DNA of 64,000 bases, taken from positions 1,904-65,903 of the forward strand of contig NZ_FMXE01000018.1 of assembly GCF_900103735.1 (NCBI RefSeq), read 5' to 3'. Made by a program: the position numbers and the translations under genes. The notes beneath the pieces are model-generated. The model worked only from the letters and a program-made list of their open reading frames with translations. It was not told where the DNA came from and did not search any database. Source of the stretch: Algoriphagus alkaliphilus. Lineage in GTDB: Bacteria > Bacteroidota > Bacteroidia > Cytophagales > Cyclobacteriaceae. The number at the start of each line of letters is the position of its first letter. The stretch's first letter is position 1. Shown here in pieces: positions 17,764 to 26,978 of the stretch.

Positions 17764-18921
17764 TCAAAGCAAATTAAATCCTCCTTTTACCAGAATGACT
17801 GAATTTTCGTCCAGCGCGGTGAGGGCTTCTATGGCAATATTTCCCCGACTTTTTCCACCGGGAATCACCCTGATTCGCTCGAGTTTGTAGCCCAGGTCGG
17901 TTTTCTCCTTTTGCAGCAAAATGTAATACTCCCCGGCAAGTTCCACGAGGGCGTCTTCAGGCAATGACCAGGATTGTTTTGGGTCAAGCTGTATCCTTGC
18001 CTGCACAAACATGCCCGGGAAAAGCCCAAGGCCTTCTTTTTCATCTTCCAAGTCCGCATGTACGTTGATCTGACGCTGCGCATTTACCGATTGACCCACG
18101 ACATGGATTTCGGCCATAATTTCCCGTTCCGGATTGTCAGGCATAGCGAATGCAACTTTCTGACCGATATGAATCTGTGGGGCATCCTTTTCGAAGAGGA
18201 TCAGTTCGATGTGTAAATGATCCTTGTTCAGCAATGAAACCGCCTTGCCGGAGGCAGGAAGAAACTGGCCCGGCACCACAAACACATCTTCCACAAAGCC
18301 TTTGATGGGGGAGTAAACCGGGACTTTGGAGCGGATAGTTTCAGGTGTCAGGTCCTCGGCGTTGATATTGATCAGGCTTAGCTGCTTTTTCAAGCCCTGG
18401 CATTTTGCAAGGGAGCTTTGGTAATCTGCCTCGGCCTTGAGGAAGTTTTTCTGTGCCGATATCTGTTCTGCGGAGAGTGTTCTTTGGCGCTCAAATTCAG
18501 CTTTTAAATAAGTCAGCTGACTGCTGGTCTCCAGATAATCCTGCTGCAAGCGAATGAAGTCAGGGTTTTCAAGATAAAACAGGGTCTCCCCTTTCCGTAC
18601 TGGTTGTCCTTCGATCAGTTTGAGGTCACTCACGTATCCTCCGAAGTAGGCCGAAATTTCCTGCATGCCTTCGACCGGAACCTTGACGGTGCCCTGCACA
18701 TTGATTTCAGTGGAGAAGTTTTCCTTTTTCGGGCTCCCCCACTCCATTTTCATGGTGTTGAACTGAACTTCGGTGAGGAAAATCTCCCGGGCACCTTCGG
18801 GTGCTTCAGCCACTTGAATGCCTTCTCCAGTTGAATTTTCGGAATTTCCGCAACTTGATGCCAAAGCTAAAGCCAAGGCCAAAATGCTGAAAGGGTAAAA
18901 TTTTGATCGAAATGCTTCCAT
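17764..18921 (-). CDS. RND efflux periplasmic adaptor lipoprotein (CusB/CzcB type)
   Basis: A 385-residue membrane-fusion protein linking the RND pump to its outer-membrane channel. The N-terminus ends ALASSCGN, a lipoprotein signal with Cys24. A barrel-sandwich (biotinyl-lipoyl-like) half follows (EGQPVRKGETLFYLENPDF), then an alpha-helical hairpin (about 125-185), the second lipoyl half (VPVYSPIKGFVEDVFVVPGQ) and beta-barrel regions. Its ATG overlaps the stop of the pump gene by one base (TGATG), so both are made from one mRNA. Metal rather than drug efflux is inferred from the CusA/CzcA type of the partner. No methionine- or histidine-rich metal-binding N-terminus is evident. Confidence 0.88.
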   Translation of the reverse strand: MEAFRSKFYPFSILALALALASSCGNSENSTGEGIQVAEAPEGAREIFLTEVQFNTMKMEWGSPKKENFSTEINVQGTVKVPVEGMQEISAYFGGYVSDLKLIEGQPVRKGETLFYLENPDFIRLQQDYLETSSQLTYLKAEFERQRTLSAEQISAQKNFLKAEADYQSSLAKCQGLKKQLSLININAEDLTPETIRSKVPVYSPIKGFVEDVFVVPGQFLPASGKAVSLLNKDHLHIELILFEKDAPQIHIGQKVAFAMPDNPEREIMAEIHVVGQSVNAQRQINVHADLEDEKEGLGLFPGMFVQARIQLDPKQSWSLPEDALVELAGEYYILLQKEKTDLGYKLERIRVIPGGKSRGNIAIEALTALDENSVILVKGGFNLL

Positions 18922-21900
18922 CAGTTATTGAGATAAATAAGTTCTAATTGGTTGAGTTGGTAGTCCAATCTAGCCTGCAGGTACTGCAGGGTGATATTCC
19001 GGGAGTTTTCGATCAGTTGGACGTATTGAAAGAAATCAATTTCCCCTTCTTTAAAGGAGCGGATTGCCTGCTCTCTCAGTTGAGTGGAGAGCACATTTCC
19101 CTCCGATTCGTAATATTGGATTACTTGCTGGTTTTGGGCCAGGGACAATTGAATTTTTGCAGCGTTGGTTTCGAGTTTTTGCTTAAAAGCCTGTGACTCC
19201 AGCAGGATTTGTTCCTGTCGAACTATTCCGGCCTTAATTTTTGCGCTTTGGGATCCAAAAAACAGGGGGATACCGATTCCCGCCTGAAAAGCGGGATAGA
19301 CAATGGCACCGGCAGCGGGATTGGTACCTCGGAAGATGTCCAGATTCATGTCGGGGAGCAAGCTTCTCCGGTCCACTTTTACCTGACTTTCGGCTTGAAG
19401 AATCGCATATTCATAGCGCAAAAGGGCCGGGTGATTATCGAGCCCGGCAAGACTGTTGAAGGAGACAGCTTCTCCGGACAATTGGATTTCTCCTTCGATA
19501 TTGAGAAGTTGGCGGAGGAGGTTTTTTGAAATTTCAAAATTTCGGATTGCCTCGGTTTTTTTCAACCCAATCTCCCGCTGCTTGCTTTCCGCCGTAAGCT
19601 TTTCCAATAGATTGGACTCACCTGTTTCGAGTCTGCGGGTGGCTGCTCTGGCAAATTCCCCATAGAGGCTATCCAAGAACAGGTAATGCTGCTCCAGTCC
19701 CTGCCAAAACTGTGCGGTGACAAATGCCTGACTAACTTCCTTTTTGAGGAGTCTGGCACTCAGTTGGAGTTGTGCCGCTTCCTGCATTTCCGCAGCCTGG
19801 AGGACAGATTTCTGGGCCATATAGAGTGAGGGGAAATCAAAGCTTTGCCTTACTCCCCACACGCGGTTGTAAACTCCGTTTTCGGCAATGTCATTTTTAT
19901 CGTATCCATGGTAAACCTGTGTTTTGCCAATAGTCCAGGCCGAATTGCTTCTTGCCGCGGCAGATTCCAAGCCTTTTTGAGCAGCTTGGATGCCCAAATT
20001 CTGTTGCTGAGCCATTTGAAGCGCCTGCTCGAGGCTAAGCGTTTGGACTTCGGTTTGTGAAAAAGCGGGCACCGCCAATCCCGTCAGGAGCAGCAAAAGC
20101 ATGACTGCGGTTTTTGGAATTTTGCTCCCTCCTGCTTTCCTGGAGTTGAAAAGCACATACAATACCGGCAACACTACCAGAGTGAGTAAGGTGGCTGAGA
20201 TCAGGCCTCCAACGACCACTGTAGCCAAGGGGCGCTGTACCTCAGCACCGGCAGAACCGGAGACGGCCATGGGCAAAAAGCCCAATGCCGCGGCGGAGGC
20301 GGTCAGCAATACCGGACGCAGGCGTTCTTTTGCTCCCAGGATTACCAATTCCCGGATGGAAGTAAATTTATCTCTCATGGATTTGAAATGTTCGATCATG
20401 ACGATGCCATTGAGCACGGCGATTCCAAAAAGTGCAATAAATCCCACGCCTGCAGAGATGCTAAAAGGCATGTCTCGCAGCCAAAGAAGGAGGATACCGC
20501 CAATGGCCGAAAAAGGGATCGCCGTGTAAATCATAAAGGCATCTCTGGTGGATGAAAATGCGAAATACAGGAGAATGAAAATCAAAATCAGGGCAACAGG
20601 AACGGCGATCAACAGTCGGGAACGGGCTTGTTGCAGATTCTCAAACTGGCCACCATAATCTACCCGATAGCCTTCCGGAATATTAATTTTGGAAACGATA
20701 CCCTGAATGTCATCCACCACAGATTGCAAGTCCCGATTTCTCACATTCACACCGATGACCACCCTACGTTGGGTGTTGTCCCGGGAGATTTTTGCCGGGC
20801 CTTTGGTGTAGGAGATTTTCGCGAGTTCGTGGAGGGGCACACTTCCTCCGGTGGGCAGCTGAATGGCGGCATTTTCCAGATTGAAAATATCCTTTCGGAA
20901 CGGTTCTGCATATCGGATCACGAGGTCAAATTGCTTTTCCCCTTCGAATACGGTTCCGGCACTCAATCCTGCAAAACCCATGGTCACGACCTGATTGAGG
21001 TCTTCGACATTGAGTCCAAACTTGGCGATTTTAGCGCGGTCGTATTCGATTTTCATCTGAGGCAGTCCGTCGACTTTTTCCAGAATAATATCCGCTGCAC
21101 CTTCCACTCCCTGGATTGCTGATTCAATTTCGGTGGCGGTTTTCAAGAGGACATTGAGATCTTCGCCGAAAATTTTAATTGCCAAATCAGCCCGTACGCC
21201 GGTGATCAGCTCATTGAATCGCATCTCGATGGGTTGGGTAAACTCGTAGTCCAAACCAGGTATTGCTTCCAGGGCTTTTTTGAATTCCTCTGCCAATTGG
21301 TCTTTGGTCTCGACAGTCGTCCACTGGGAAGGGGGATGTAAGGTCACGATCACGTCACTTTCCTCCATAGACATCGGGTCAGTGGGTATTTCTGCGGCAC
21401 CGATACGGGTGACGACTTGCTTCACTTCGGGGAACTTCACGAGTATCTCCTCCATTTTGGTCACCGTCTCCACGGTATTGGAGAGGGTGGTTCCAGTTTT
21501 CAGCACCGGCTGAATCACAAAATCGCCCTCGTCCAAAGTCGGCACAAACTCAGAACCCATGGTGGAAAAAAGAAAAATGGCACCAAGCAATATTGCCGCT
21601 GCTCCTGCAAGAACAGCCTTTGAATGATTTAAGGCCCAATTGATGGTGGGTTCGTAGATCCTGTTCAGAAAATTGATCAGGAGAACCGACACGTTTCTAG
21701 GTCCCGGTGCTTCAGATTTCAGGAAAATTGAAGAAACTACAGGCACATAGGTTAATCCTAAAATCATCGCTCCGATCAAGGCGAAGCTGAAAACTTCGGC
21801 CATAGGACGAAACATCTTGCCTTCCACACCAGAAAGCGAAAGTATCGGGATGAAGACGATGATGATGATGATCTGACCAAAAATGGCCGAATGCATCATT

Positions 21901-23243
21901 TTGGAAGCTCCGGAAAATGCGATTTTATCCTTTTCGATTTGTCTTTCGCCCCGGGATAGTCCCTCAAAGAGCGCGGTTGATCTGGTAAATCGGAAGGCGA
22001 TGTACTCCACAATGATCACGGCACCATCGATGATAATTCCAAAGTCAATAGCTCCCAAACTCATAAGATTGGCATCGACACCAAAGATGTACATCATGGA
22101 AAGTGCGAATAACAAACTCAGGGGAATCACCGAAGCGACCACCAAGCCCGAGCGGAAATTACCCAATAGCAATACCACCACAAAAACTACGATGAGGCAA
22201 CCCAAAATCAGGTTCTCGGCGATGGTGAAGGTGGTACGATCGATCAGTTCGGACCGGTCCAAAAAGCCATTGATCACGATGCCCTCGGGCAGGGTGTTTT
22301 GCATTTCGGCAATACGTTCCTTTACCCGGTCGATGGTTCCTTTTCCATCTGCCCCTTTGAGCATCATGACCTGACCGAGGACTTTTTCACCTTCGCCATT
22401 GGCGGTGATTGCACCGAAGCGGTTGGCATGTCCGAAGCGGACTTCGGCAATGTCCCTGATGTAAATCGGAGCTCCATTTCGGACTTCTACCACGATATTT
22501 CCAATGTCTTCCAGGCTGGTGACGAGACCTTCACCCCGGATGAAAAAGCTTTCGTTGGTTTTTTCGATGTAGCTGCCACCTGCTACGGAGTTGTTTTTAC
22601 TCAGCACATCATATACTGCGGCCAAGTTGATATTCATCCCCTTGAGGCGATCGGGGTTGATGGCTACCTCGTATTGTTTGAGAAAGCCTCCCCATGTGTT
22701 GATTTCCACCACTCCCTGGATTCCTGCAAGTTGCCTTCTGACGACCCAATCCTGAATGGTGCGGAGATCTGTGATGGAATATTTATCCTCATAGCCGGGT
22801 TTGACATCAATGATGTATTGGTAGATTTCCCCCAAACCTGTAGAAATGGGTCCCATAAAAGGAGTGCCGAATCCCTGAGGTATCCGCTCCTGAGCCATGA
22901 TCAAGCGCTCAGAAATCAGCTGTCTTGGGAGATAGGTACCCATGCTTTCTTCGAAAACGATGGTCACTACCGAAAGTCCGAATTTTGAAACGGAGCGGAT
23001 TTCCAAGACACCGGGTAGGTTGGCCATCTCCAGTTCGACGGGGTAGGTCAGGTATTTTTCAACATCCTCGGTGGCGAGATTTCGGGAGGTGGTGATGACC
23101 TGGACTTGGTTGTTGGTGACGTCAGGCACTGCACCGATCGGCAGATTGACTAAGGAGTAAATCCCGAATCCCAACCAAATGGCAATGAAAATAAAAATGA
23201 TGAGCTTATGCGCGATACTCCACTGAATAATTCGGTCTAGCAT
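18921..23243 (-). CDS. CusA/CzcA-type RND pump fused to a TolC-like channel
   Basis: A 1440-residue fusion. Residues 1 to about 1045 are a heavy-metal RND pump with twelve membrane segments. Its start (MLDRIIQWSIAHKLIIFIF) is typical, and TM4 carries the proton-relay set DFGIIIDGAVIIVE (about 399-412) of CusA/CzcA pumps. Residues from about 1040 read KTAVMLLLLLTGLAVPAFSQ, a complete signal peptide, followed by an outer-membrane efflux protein (TolC/CusC family, about 380 residues) with its two repeated helical halves. Signal peptidase could cut after AFSQ (about 1061) and release the channel. This fusion is seen elsewhere in Bacteroidetes. Followed by its adaptor; a regulator operator lies 61-77 bp upstream of the start. 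Confidence 0.9.
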   Translation of the reverse strand: MLDRIIQWSIAHKLIIFIFIAIWLGFGIYSLVNLPIGAVPDVTNNQVQVITTSRNLATEDVEKYLTYPVELEMANLPGVLEIRSVSKFGLSVVTIVFEESMGTYLPRQLISERLIMAQERIPQGFGTPFMGPISTGLGEIYQYIIDVKPGYEDKYSITDLRTIQDWVVRRQLAGIQGVVEINTWGGFLKQYEVAINPDRLKGMNINLAAVYDVLSKNNSVAGGSYIEKTNESFFIRGEGLVTSLEDIGNIVVEVRNGAPIYIRDIAEVRFGHANRFGAITANGEGEKVLGQVMMLKGADGKGTIDRVKERIAEMQNTLPEGIVINGFLDRSELIDRTTFTIAENLILGCLIVVFVVVLLLGNFRSGLVVASVIPLSLLFALSMMYIFGVDANLMSLGAIDFGIIIDGAVIIVEYIAFRFTRSTALFEGLSRGERQIEKDKIAFSGASKMMHSAIFGQIIIIIVFIPILSLSGVEGKMFRPMAEVFSFALIGAMILGLTYVPVVSSIFLKSEAPGPRNVSVLLINFLNRIYEPTINWALNHSKAVLAGAAAILLGAIFLFSTMGSEFVPTLDEGDFVIQPVLKTGTTLSNTVETVTKMEEILVKFPEVKQVVTRIGAAEIPTDPMSMEESDVIVTLHPPSQWTTVETKDQLAEEFKKALEAIPGLDYEFTQPIEMRFNELITGVRADLAIKIFGEDLNVLLKTATEIESAIQGVEGAADIILEKVDGLPQMKIEYDRAKIAKFGLNVEDLNQVVTMGFAGLSAGTVFEGEKQFDLVIRYAEPFRKDIFNLENAAIQLPTGGSVPLHELAKISYTKGPAKISRDNTQRRVVIGVNVRNRDLQSVVDDIQGIVSKINIPEGYRVDYGGQFENLQQARSRLLIAVPVALILIFILLYFAFSSTRDAFMIYTAIPFSAIGGILLLWLRDMPFSISAGVGFIALFGIAVLNGIVMIEHFKSMRDKFTSIRELVILGAKERLRPVLLTASAAALGFLPMAVSGSAGAEVQRPLATVVVGGLISATLLTLVVLPVLYVLFNSRKAGGSKIPKTAVMLLLLLTGLAVPAFSQTEVQTLSLEQALQMAQQQNLGIQAAQKGLESAAARSNSAWTIGKTQVYHGYDKNDIAENGVYNRVWGVRQSFDFPSLYMAQKSVLQAAEMQEAAQLQLSARLLKKEVSQAFVTAQFWQGLEQHYLFLDSLYGEFARAATRRLETGESNLLEKLTAESKQREIGLKKTEAIRNFEISKNLLRQLLNIEGEIQLSGEAVSFNSLAGLDNHPALLRYEYAILQAESQVKVDRRSLLPDMNLDIFRGTNPAAGAIVYPAFQAGIGIPLFFGSQSAKIKAGIVRQEQILLESQAFKQKLETNAAKIQLSLAQNQQVIQYYESEGNVLSTQLREQAIRSFKEGEIDFFQYVQLIENSRNITLQYLQARLDYQLNQLELIYLNN

Positions 23244-23263
23244 GAAGGTGCAGGATTTTGGCT

Positions 23264-23271
23264 CAAAGATC
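23264..23271 (-). promoter_or_regulatory. Candidate -7 box of the efflux operon
   Basis: Minus-strand GATCTTTG matches TAnnTTTG at all but the first base. It lies 32 bp from the CTTAAG operator, the same distance as the equivalent box before the response regulator, which supports it. Confidence 0.5.
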
Positions 23272-23292
23272 CTTTAACAGCCTTTATTCAAG

Positions 23293-23320
23293 CTTAGGGC
23301 TTTCTTAAGATTTCCTTAAG
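23293..23320 (-). promoter_or_regulatory. Direct-repeat operator upstream of the efflux operon
   Basis: CTTAAG at 23304-23309 and CTTAAG at 23315-23320 are 11 bp apart, and a weaker third half-site (CTTAGG, 23293-23298) continues the same period. Direct repeats spaced one helical turn are typical binding sites of OmpR/PhoB regulators. The pair begins exactly 61 bp upstream of the pump start, as does the matching pair before the response regulator gene. It overlaps the stop codon of the histidine kinase gene. Confidence 0.75.
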
Positions 23321-24695
23321 AATTCGGAAAATCCAATCGAAAGGTACTTCCCTTGCCCTTTTCACTGCTTACAGAAACCTTTATCCCTGATTCTTGTGAA
23401 AGTTTTTTTACGATCGCCAGACCGAGTCCTGTCCCCGGGATCAATTGATCCACGGCTTCTTTTTCCCTGAAAAAGGGGTCAAAAATTTTCTCCAAATATT
23501 CCTTTGAAATCCCGGAGCCCGAGTCGCAAATCTCGATGTAGGGAGTCCCCACATTCAGTCCCGTTTTGACAAAAATTTCAGTTTCGGGCATAGAATATTT
23601 GATGGCATTTTGAAGCAAGTTGCCCAGAATCAGCTGAAGGGATTTTTCGTTTGCTTTGAGGTAGATCGGAATCCCTGACTGGGACTGAAAGGTGATTTTT
23701 CGATTTTGCTCCGAGGCTGTTTCGTCGACTATTTCTTCCAGAAAAGTGATCAGTTCGAGCTCCTCCTTCACCAGGTTTTTCCCTTTTTCTTCTCTCGCCA
23801 AAGCCAGCAGTTGGTCGATCGTGGCGGACATCCGGTCGATGCTCGAAAGGGAAGTTTTGATTTTTTCGACATATTCCTCAGCAGTTCTCGGCTTGCGGAT
23901 CAACACTTCCAGAGTGCCTCGAAGCACCGACAGGGGCGTCCTCAACTCATGGGAGGCATCTGAGGTGAATTGTTTTTCCCGATTTAGCGAGGCTTCCAAA
24001 CGCTCGAGGAGTTCATTTATGGATCGGGTGAGTTGGCCGATTTCATCATTGGCTTCGGCCAGGGGAATCCGTTCGTTGAGGTTACTTTGTGTGATTTGAT
24101 TGGTTTTGCGGATGATCTGCTGTATGGGTTCAATACTTTTTCCTGCCAGGTATCGCATGGTCAAAAACAGCGAAAGCAGAATGCCCGGATAAAGGATCAG
24201 GAGCACATTCCGGAGATTGTTAAGCAGCTCCCTGGAATCGTCAAAGGATTTGGCTACCAGGAGGTATCCTTCCTGTTTTCCCGCTGTAATAAGCGGAATC
24301 TGCATTTGTCTGACTTCACTTGCGCCCAGTCTGAGCGTCCAGGCTTCCTTTTTGGCGGATTTTTCGGGGGAAAAGCTCAGGTGGTTTTCGCGGAGATTTG
24401 GGGACCTGTCCATGGATTTTCCATTTAGGTCCACGATTTCGATGAAAATGGGATTGAGCTGAATTTGGCTGTGTTCCATTTCCTCCCACTCATCCATGTG
24501 AAGGAAACGGATCTCCCCGTTTACCAAAAAAATCTGCCCCTTGTGCTTGTCTGTTTCCAGGCCGAGTTCCCGGTCAATCGTATCGATCACCGTAAGATTG
24601 GCCACGAAGTAAATCACCCCAAAAACCACCAAAATAATCATTGAGGTGACCAAGGTGAGTCGGCTTGCGATCCGTTCTTTGTAGGATGAGATCAT
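23316..24695 (-). CDS. Sensor histidine kinase of the efflux locus (CusS-like)
   Basis: A 459-residue inner-membrane kinase with two transmembrane segments (about 11-33 and 160-182) around a periplasmic sensor domain of about 125 residues, then HAMP, HisKA and HATPase_c. The phospho-acceptor is in DASHELRTPL (His about 249). The N box LLQNAIKYS lies near 361, and the ATP lid carries DSGSGISKEY and GTGLGLAIVKKL. Its start overlaps the response regulator stop by four bases (ATGA). Its neighbours are metal-efflux genes sharing an operator with its own operon, so a periplasmic metal ion is the probable signal; the metal is not evident. Confidence 0.92.
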   Translation of the reverse strand: MISSYKERIASRLTLVTSMIILVVFGVIYFVANLTVIDTIDRELGLETDKHKGQIFLVNGEIRFLHMDEWEEMEHSQIQLNPIFIEIVDLNGKSMDRSPNLRENHLSFSPEKSAKKEAWTLRLGASEVRQMQIPLITAGKQEGYLLVAKSFDDSRELLNNLRNVLLILYPGILLSLFLTMRYLAGKSIEPIQQIIRKTNQITQSNLNERIPLAEANDEIGQLTRSINELLERLEASLNREKQFTSDASHELRTPLSVLRGTLEVLIRKPRTAEEYVEKIKTSLSSIDRMSATIDQLLALAREEKGKNLVKEELELITFLEEIVDETASEQNRKITFQSQSGIPIYLKANEKSLQLILGNLLQNAIKYSMPETEIFVKTGLNVGTPYIEICDSGSGISKEYLEKIFDPFFREKEAVDQLIPGTGLGLAIVKKLSQESGIKVSVSSEKGKGSTFRLDFPNS

Positions 24696-25360
24696 AATTC
24701 CTTCGCCATATAGCCCACTCCCCGGATCGTCTGAATGTAATCTTCCTCGATATGTAAGTTCAATTTTTTGCGAAGCGAGTTGATGAAAACATCAATCACC
24801 CCGGTGTTGTATTCGAAGTGGATGTCCCACACGCTTTCGATGATCCGCGTGCGTCGGCATACCTTGTTTTTATTTCGTACCAGATACTCCAGGAGGGCAA
24901 ATTCCTTTTGTGTGAGCGGGATTACCAGATCTTCATTCATGACTAGGTGTCGGTCAGGAAAAATGGTGATCGGTCCAAGAGTCAATTTTTCTTCCAAATC
25001 CGTTTTTCCTCTCAGTTGCACACGGATTCGCACCAGCAATTCCTCAAAGTAGAATGGCTTTTTGATGTAATCATTGGCTCCGGATTGCAGCCCGAAAACC
25101 GTCTCATCGAGGGTGTCCTTTGCTGTGAGAAAAATAATTGGGGTTTGGGGGAAATCTTTGCGAAACTGACGGGTAAGCTCGATTCCGCTGATTCCGGGCA
25201 GCATCCAATCCAGGAGGAGCAAATCGTAATTTCCGGAGAGGGCAAGTTCCAATCCTGCCTTTCCATTATCGGCTACATCAACGGCAAAAGCCTCCTCCTC
25301 CAATCCCTGCTTTAGGAAATTGGAAATTCCGGCTTCGTCTTCAACTATCAGGATGCGCAT
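24692..25360 (-). CDS. OmpR/PhoB-family response regulator (CusR-like)
   Basis: A 222-residue regulator: receiver domain with the acidic pocket (VEDEA), phospho-acceptor D51 in LLLLDWMLPG, conserved T in IIFLTAKD and K in DYIKKPF. A winged-helix DNA-binding domain follows (LTLGPITIFPDRHLVMN to the YIQTIRGVGYMAKE end). First gene of the RR-HK operon. A CTTAAG-N5-CTTAAG pair lies 61-77 bp upstream of its own ATG and an identical arrangement precedes the pump gene. The simplest reading is that it controls both, including itself. Confidence 0.93.
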   Translation of the reverse strand: MRILIVEDEAGISNFLKQGLEEEAFAVDVADNGKAGLELALSGNYDLLLLDWMLPGISGIELTRQFRKDFPQTPIIFLTAKDTLDETVFGLQSGANDYIKKPFYFEELLVRIRVQLRGKTDLEEKLTLGPITIFPDRHLVMNEDLVIPLTQKEFALLEYLVRNKNKVCRRTRIIESVWDIHFEYNTGVIDVFINSLRKKLNLHIEEDYIQTIRGVGYMAKEL

Positions 25361-25380
25361 GAGTAAAGGTATTGAAAAAG

Positions 25381-25388
25381 CAAAATTT
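25381..25388 (-). promoter_or_regulatory. Candidate -7 box of the regulator operon
   Basis: Minus-strand AAATTTTG matches TAnnTTTG at seven of eight positions. Its distance to the CTTAAG operator (32 bp) and to the ATG is the same as at the efflux promoter. Confidence 0.5.
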
Positions 25389-25420
25389 AGAAATTCAGCT
25401 GAAAGTCAGTGTATTGCTTG

Positions 25421-25437
25421 CTTAAGATTCACTTAAG
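25421..25437 (-). promoter_or_regulatory. Direct-repeat operator upstream of the response regulator
   Basis: On the minus strand this reads CTTAAGTGAATCTTAAG; the efflux site reads CTTAAGGAAATCTTAAG, so 15 of 17 bases agree. Both pairs begin 61 bp upstream of a start codon. The likely ligand is the locus's own response regulator. Confidence 0.75.
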
Positions 25438-25439
25438 TT

Positions 25440-26537
25440 TTATTTGGCAGGCGCACTGACCACGCCCACCATGCTGTCAGCGGTACCATAGTATAGGAGC
25501 CACTTCCCCTGAAAATACACCAAGCCCTCCAAGAAGGTAGTTCCCTCGGGGTATTGACCTGACTTTTCAAAAGGCAATTCGGGTTGAATAAACGGATCCG
25601 TCACACGATCCAAAAGCTTCCAGGGTTCGGCAGCGTCAAAAAGCGCCTGCCCGCCGGTATAGACTCTATTTCCAAGGTTTTTCACTCCCACTTGCCGGGA
25701 GTTGCCGGCATTGTAGAGTACCACGATGCCGTCTTTGGTGAGCAGCGGGGGCGGCCCTGCCTCCACGAGCCAGGAATCAAAAAAACCAGGCCTTGGACTG
25801 AGTACGGGGACACGGTTTCCTTCATGGTTTTCCAGAGGAACCCAATTCACGAGGTCATCTGATGTGGCCAGCCAGATGTGAGGCACACCATAATACATCC
25901 AGTATTTTCCGTCGATTTTGGCGGCGAGGAGTTTGCCGTTTTTCAGTTCGGTGACGATGGCCCCGGATTTTGACTCGACGTTATGGTATTTACCTTCTTT
26001 CCATTCTTTGAAAATCGGGCCATGCTTTTCCCAGTTTTTCAAATCCCTGGAAGTAGCCACGGCAAGTCTTGGCACATCCCTGTTCCATTGGGTATAGGTC
26101 AGCACGTATAGGCCTTCTTCTGTCTCCACGATCCGGGGGTCTTCCGTTCCTCCCGTCCACTCAAATTCCTTTTGAGAATCAGTTTGAGGATAGAAGAAGG
26201 GTACTTTTTCCCGCTTGAAGCGAAATCCATCGGATGAAGTAGCCATTCCGAGTCGGGAAGTGTGGCCGCCGATTTCCTTTTCACCGAGTTTTTCCTCTGC
26301 ACGATAGATTACATGCACCTCTGCGTTTCGGACGATAGCTGCGGGGTTAAAGGTGGCCATAGATTCCCATTTGACGGTTTTGCCGGTCATGGGATCTTTG
26401 AATTCCGTGTCTGAAATTGGGGCAATGATGGGTTGGGCGTTTTCCGGTCTCTGGAATGGGCCGAGCATCCAGGGTTTTTCTTGGGCCAATGCAGGGAGAG
26501 AAATCAGAAAGGCAAGAATCAGGTGAAATTTTCGCAT
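25440..26537 (-). CDS. Secreted GH130-like glycosidase/phosphorylase
   Basis: A 365-residue exported five-bladed beta-propeller of the GH130 type (beta-mannoside phosphorylases and beta-1,2-mannosidases). The signal peptide is residues 1-19 (LPALAQ). Family blocks visible: ATFNPAAIVRNAEVHVIYRAE (about 61-81), and WTGGTEDPRIV with the probable catalytic acid D133. Later blades carry LATSDDLVNWVPLEN and VLYNAGNS. A periplasmic location suggests hydrolysis rather than phosphorolysis. No PUL partner (SusC/SusD) is nearby. It ends 79 bp upstream of the regulator gene; the operator lies in that gap. GH43/GH32-like propellers are the alternative. Confidence 0.7.
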   Translation of the reverse strand: MRKFHLILAFLISLPALAQEKPWMLGPFQRPENAQPIIAPISDTEFKDPMTGKTVKWESMATFNPAAIVRNAEVHVIYRAEEKLGEKEIGGHTSRLGMATSSDGFRFKREKVPFFYPQTDSQKEFEWTGGTEDPRIVETEEGLYVLTYTQWNRDVPRLAVATSRDLKNWEKHGPIFKEWKEGKYHNVESKSGAIVTELKNGKLLAAKIDGKYWMYYGVPHIWLATSDDLVNWVPLENHEGNRVPVLSPRPGFFDSWLVEAGPPPLLTKDGIVVLYNAGNSRQVGVKNLGNRVYTGGQALFDAAEPWKLLDRVTDPFIQPELPFEKSGQYPEGTTFLEGLVYFQGKWLLYYGTADSMVGVVSAPAK

Positions 26538-26922
26538 GCTGCAAGATAACCGCTTCGAGGAAAAGCCAAAGGCTTTTTTGTATCGAACATCTCTGAGATA
26601 TTTTTTTTACCACAGAGAAAAAAGAGAGATTTATTTGGCTTCTACTAAACTTAAAAAGAACTGCATACCCAAATTCTTTTTTCAACCTTTTCTGAGAGCA
26701 CAGAGAAAAGCTAAAGCTTTTTTTTATCAGCCAGTAAAACAGATCTGTGATTATCTGTGTCTTTTTCTGTGGGGATCTGCGGGAAAACAAAAATCACCAA
26801 ATCCCTAAAGTGAAAAAGTCTTACAAATCTCTCTCTGCAGGGAAATCTGGAAATCCACTTAGGCAGTCTGAAGACTGCATTTGATTTAGCACAAGTCTGA
26901 AAGACTTGCGCTAGGCTGATCC
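26538..26922. other. Intergenic stretch with degenerate repeats
   Basis: No gene seen. It carries CACAGAGAAAA-type words (26611-26632, 26698-26720), a TCTGTGATTATCTGTGTC segment near 26742, and a GGCAGTCTGAAGACTGC palindrome near 26863. A CAAGTCTGAAAGACTTGCGC palindrome follows near 26892. Confidence 0.55.
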
Positions 26923-26953
26923 AAAAAAAAGGCTCCCGGGAAACCCAGGAGCC
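26923..26953 (-). terminator. Intrinsic terminator after the PepSY gene
   Basis: On the minus strand the stem GGCTCCTGGG/CCCGGGAGCC closes a short loop and is followed by eight T (A-run at 26923-26930). It lies 26 bp past the stop codon of the PepSY gene. Confidence 0.85.
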
Positions 26954-26978
26954 ATTTTTGGAAAAGTGAACCTTTTAT

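Noticed and set aside
20101..22988. Plus-strand frames of 130-230 codons opposite the RND pump gene
   Set aside because: Antisense shadows with no family features; the opposite strand encodes a full RND-TolC fusion.
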